Assembly (NCBI GenBank): GCA_934132775.1
Contig: CAKPAA010000001.1
Span: 62,001-126,000, forward strand
Source of the DNA: an uncultured Clostridia bacterium
GTDB taxonomy: Bacteria; Bacillota; Clostridia; TANB77; UBA1234
DNA length: 64,000 nt
Direction: 5' to 3'
The notes beneath the pieces were generated by a model, which had not been told where the DNA came from, searched no databases, and saw only the letters and a program-made list of their open reading frames with translations. The position numbers were made by a program, and so were the translations under genes. This document shows positions 62,534-64,000 of the stretch, in pieces (position 1 is the first letter of the stretch; every line of letters starts with the position of its first letter).

Positions 62534-62706
62534 AACTTCTTCCTTTCAACAATACAACAAGTCATTTTCAAAATTTTTCATAGTATTATATTCATAAATC
62601 TTCACATAATAATAAAAGATTTCATAAATTATCATATAGAATATTTTAAATATGACTTTAAGTTTCCATACGCACTTTCCAAGTCGTGTATGGGTTTATA
62701 TAGATT

Positions 62707-62747
62707 ATCGAGCTTAAAAAATTTGTTTCAAGCTTTTTAAGCTCGAT
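62707..62747 (-). terminator. Hairpin after glgA
   Basis: A perfect 14-bp stem: ATCGAGCTTAAAAA (62707-62720) with TTTTTAAGCTCGAT (62734-62747), five bases beyond the glgA stop. The minus-strand tail AATCTATATAAA is not a good U tract, so it may rather protect the mRNA end. The sequence between here and rluB has one more small hairpin (around 62666-62692). Confidence 0.55.
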
Positions 62748-62752
62748 GCTAT

Positions 62753-64000
62753 TTATTCATATAATTTTGCATATTCTTTTGCTGATGCTGCCCAAGAAAA
62801 ATCTGCATTCATAGCACGTTTTATCAAAACGTTCCATTCATCCTTATTCATATATATATCTAATGCTTTCTTAGTTACCGATACGAAATCTTCAACCTGA
62901 TTTCCCCAAAAAGTAAAACCATTTCCGGTCTCTTTATTACTTAAATATCCAATAACAGTATCTCTAAGACCACCTGTGCTTCTAACTATCGGAATTGTTC
63001 CATATCTAAAACTAATCATCTGAGATAAACCGCAAGGTTCAAACATAGATGGCATCAAAAACATATCGCATCCGGCATAAATCTTTTTAGCTAATTCAAC
63101 ATCAAAATAGTCATTCACAGAAACTTTATCAGGGTATTTCTCCTTTAAATATTTAAGTCTATTTATATAATGTTCCTCTCCAACACCAAGTGCTACAAAC
63201 TGAATATCTTGCTTTAAAAGCTCATTCATTCCCTCAACAAGAACATCAAATCCTTTATGATGCACCACTCTCGAAACCACACCAAACATAGGGACATTTT
63301 TTTCTGGAAGTGCAAGCTGTTTCTGCAAATCTTTTTTATTTTTTATTTTCTTTTCAATTGTATTAACATCATAATTTGCAAAGATTTCCTTATCAGTTGC
63401 TGGATTATATTCAATGTAGTCAATACCATTCACAATTCCAACAAGTTTTCCTTCAAGAGCCTTTTGCCTCAAAAGTCCTTCATAACCAAAACCAAACTGT
63501 GGAGTCTGAATTTCACTAGCATATGTTTTACTAACGGTTGTAACCACATCTGAATATAAAATACCAGCCTTTGTAAAACTTATATCGCCATAAAATTCAA
63601 ACTTGCTAGGAGTGAAATAAGAATCATTAAGGTCAAAATGATAAAGATTTCCTCTATTAAATCTACCGTTATATTCCAAATTATGAATTGTATAAATTAT
63701 TTTTGTCTTCGTATCGTGTTGTACATCTCTTAAAAGCATTGCTATTGGGCCAGTTTGCCAATCATTCAAATGAATAATCTCTGGTGTTCTTTGCTTAATA
63801 AATTCAATAACAGCCTTATCAAAAAAAGCAAAACGTTCAGCCTCGTCAGGGTGACAATACATACCGTCTCTATCAAAATAATTTATATTATCAACAAAAA
63901 ATGTAGTTAATACTTTTCCATCAACCTCTTGATTATGACACCTTATGATACAATTTTCTTTCTTTCCCTGCATATAAATCGGATAATCCATCACATAAAT
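62753..64000 (-). CDS. glgA: Glycogen synthase GlgA, N-terminus beyond window
   Basis: GT5 glycosyltransferase that extends glycogen from ADP-glucose. The reading frame is open to the window edge, so about 60-90 N-terminal residues including the KxGGL motif are missing. Seen landmarks: DRDGMYCHPDEAERFAFF, HLNDWQTG (catalytic His region), GIVNGIDYIEYNPATD, VSRVVHHKGFD, and the C-terminal MPSMFEPCGLSQM with YGTIPIVRSTGGLRDTV. The carbohydrate-binding protein at 53370 could be functionally related. Other glg genes would be expected just outside the window. Confidence 0.95.
   Translation of the reverse strand: MYVMDYPIYMQGKKENCIIRCHNQEVDGKVLTTFFVDNINYFDRDGMYCHPDEAERFAFFDKAVIEFIKQRTPEIIHLNDWQTGPIAMLLRDVQHDTKTKIIYTIHNLEYNGRFNRGNLYHFDLNDSYFTPSKFEFYGDISFTKAGILYSDVVTTVSKTYASEIQTPQFGFGYEGLLRQKALEGKLVGIVNGIDYIEYNPATDKEIFANYDVNTIEKKIKNKKDLQKQLALPEKNVPMFGVVSRVVHHKGFDVLVEGMNELLKQDIQFVALGVGEEHYINRLKYLKEKYPDKVSVNDYFDVELAKKIYAGCDMFLMPSMFEPCGLSQMISFRYGTIPIVRSTGGLRDTVIGYLSNKETGNGFTFWGNQVEDFVSVTKKALDIYMNKDEWNVLIKRAMNADFSWAASAKEYAKLYE

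Noticed and set aside
1..64000. CRISPR arrays, insertion sequences, attachment sites
   Set aside because: I found no regularly spaced direct repeats, transposase or integrase genes in the window.

Overview
This is a low-G+C, spore-forming Firmicute of the class Clostridia, probably an uncultured gut-type lineage. The evidence is a complete eight-gene spoIIIA operon, a SleB-type cortex hydrolase, strong GGAGG ribosome binding sites with frequent TTG/GTG starts, consensus sigma-A promoters, AddAB instead of RecBCD, and Clostridia-typical small families (DUF1540, CD1247-type zinc-ribbon protein, DUF4363/DUF421, RNHCP). The species assignment is inference only. Almost everything is on the minus strand; the plus strand carries murC, a 52-codon Cys-rich gene, a small holin-like membrane protein and two tRNAs.

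Layout. 0.1-2.9 kb: murC (+), a structured convergent intergenic region, mreB. 2.9-13.6 kb: one long minus-strand operon lepA > zinc-phospholipase-like gene > rlmB > scpB > addB > addA, with a promoter in front of lepA. 13.6-17.1 kb: acyl-CoA ligase, a pilin-like surface protein, a DUF1540 gene. 17.4-21.2 kb: a P-loop/Asp23 fusion and rpsO > pnp, separated by a 323-base hairpin-rich spacer. 21.4-26.5 kb: a 31-residue membrane peptide, an FG-GAP-like protein, RNHCP, nucleoside kinase, miaB and a zinc-ribbon protein behind efp. 27.2-32.2 kb: spoIIIAA-AH. 32.5-34.4 kb: sleB, an OapA-like membrane protein and, directly upstream of it on the same strand, a roughly 540-nt highly structured noncoding RNA that I interpret as an OLE RNA. 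34.5-39.1 kb: the glycolytic operon gap > pgk > tpiA > gpmI. 39.4-48.5 kb: an orphan 84-residue gene, tRNA-Leu(CAA), helD, mtaB, a phosphoesterase, a beta-CASP metallo-beta-lactamase protein, DUF4363/DUF421, holin-like gene. 48.8-52.5 kb: a MacAB/YknXYZ-type ABC export operon. 52.7-58.4 kb: CYTH protein, a carbohydrate-binding protein with a basic tail, tRNA-Trp, and rpmE > DUF1385 > prmC > whiA > hemW. 58.6-64 kb: an orphan 237-residue gene, rho, two small hypotheticals behind an RluB-type synthase, and glycogen synthase running off the window edge.

Most genes are ordinary housekeeping genes. The outstanding item is the OLE-RNA/OapA pair at 33.25-34.40 kb, here placed behind the triose-phosphate glycolysis operon. 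A second pattern is three solitary genes (39.4, 44.9 and 58.6 kb) that are visibly richer in G+C than their surroundings, each with its own sigma-A promoter, strong ribosome binding site and downstream hairpin, which looks like independent recent acquisition. Several leaders and spacers (rpsO leader, rpsO-pnp spacer, rho leader, murC/mreB convergent region) hold RNA structure that no gene explains.
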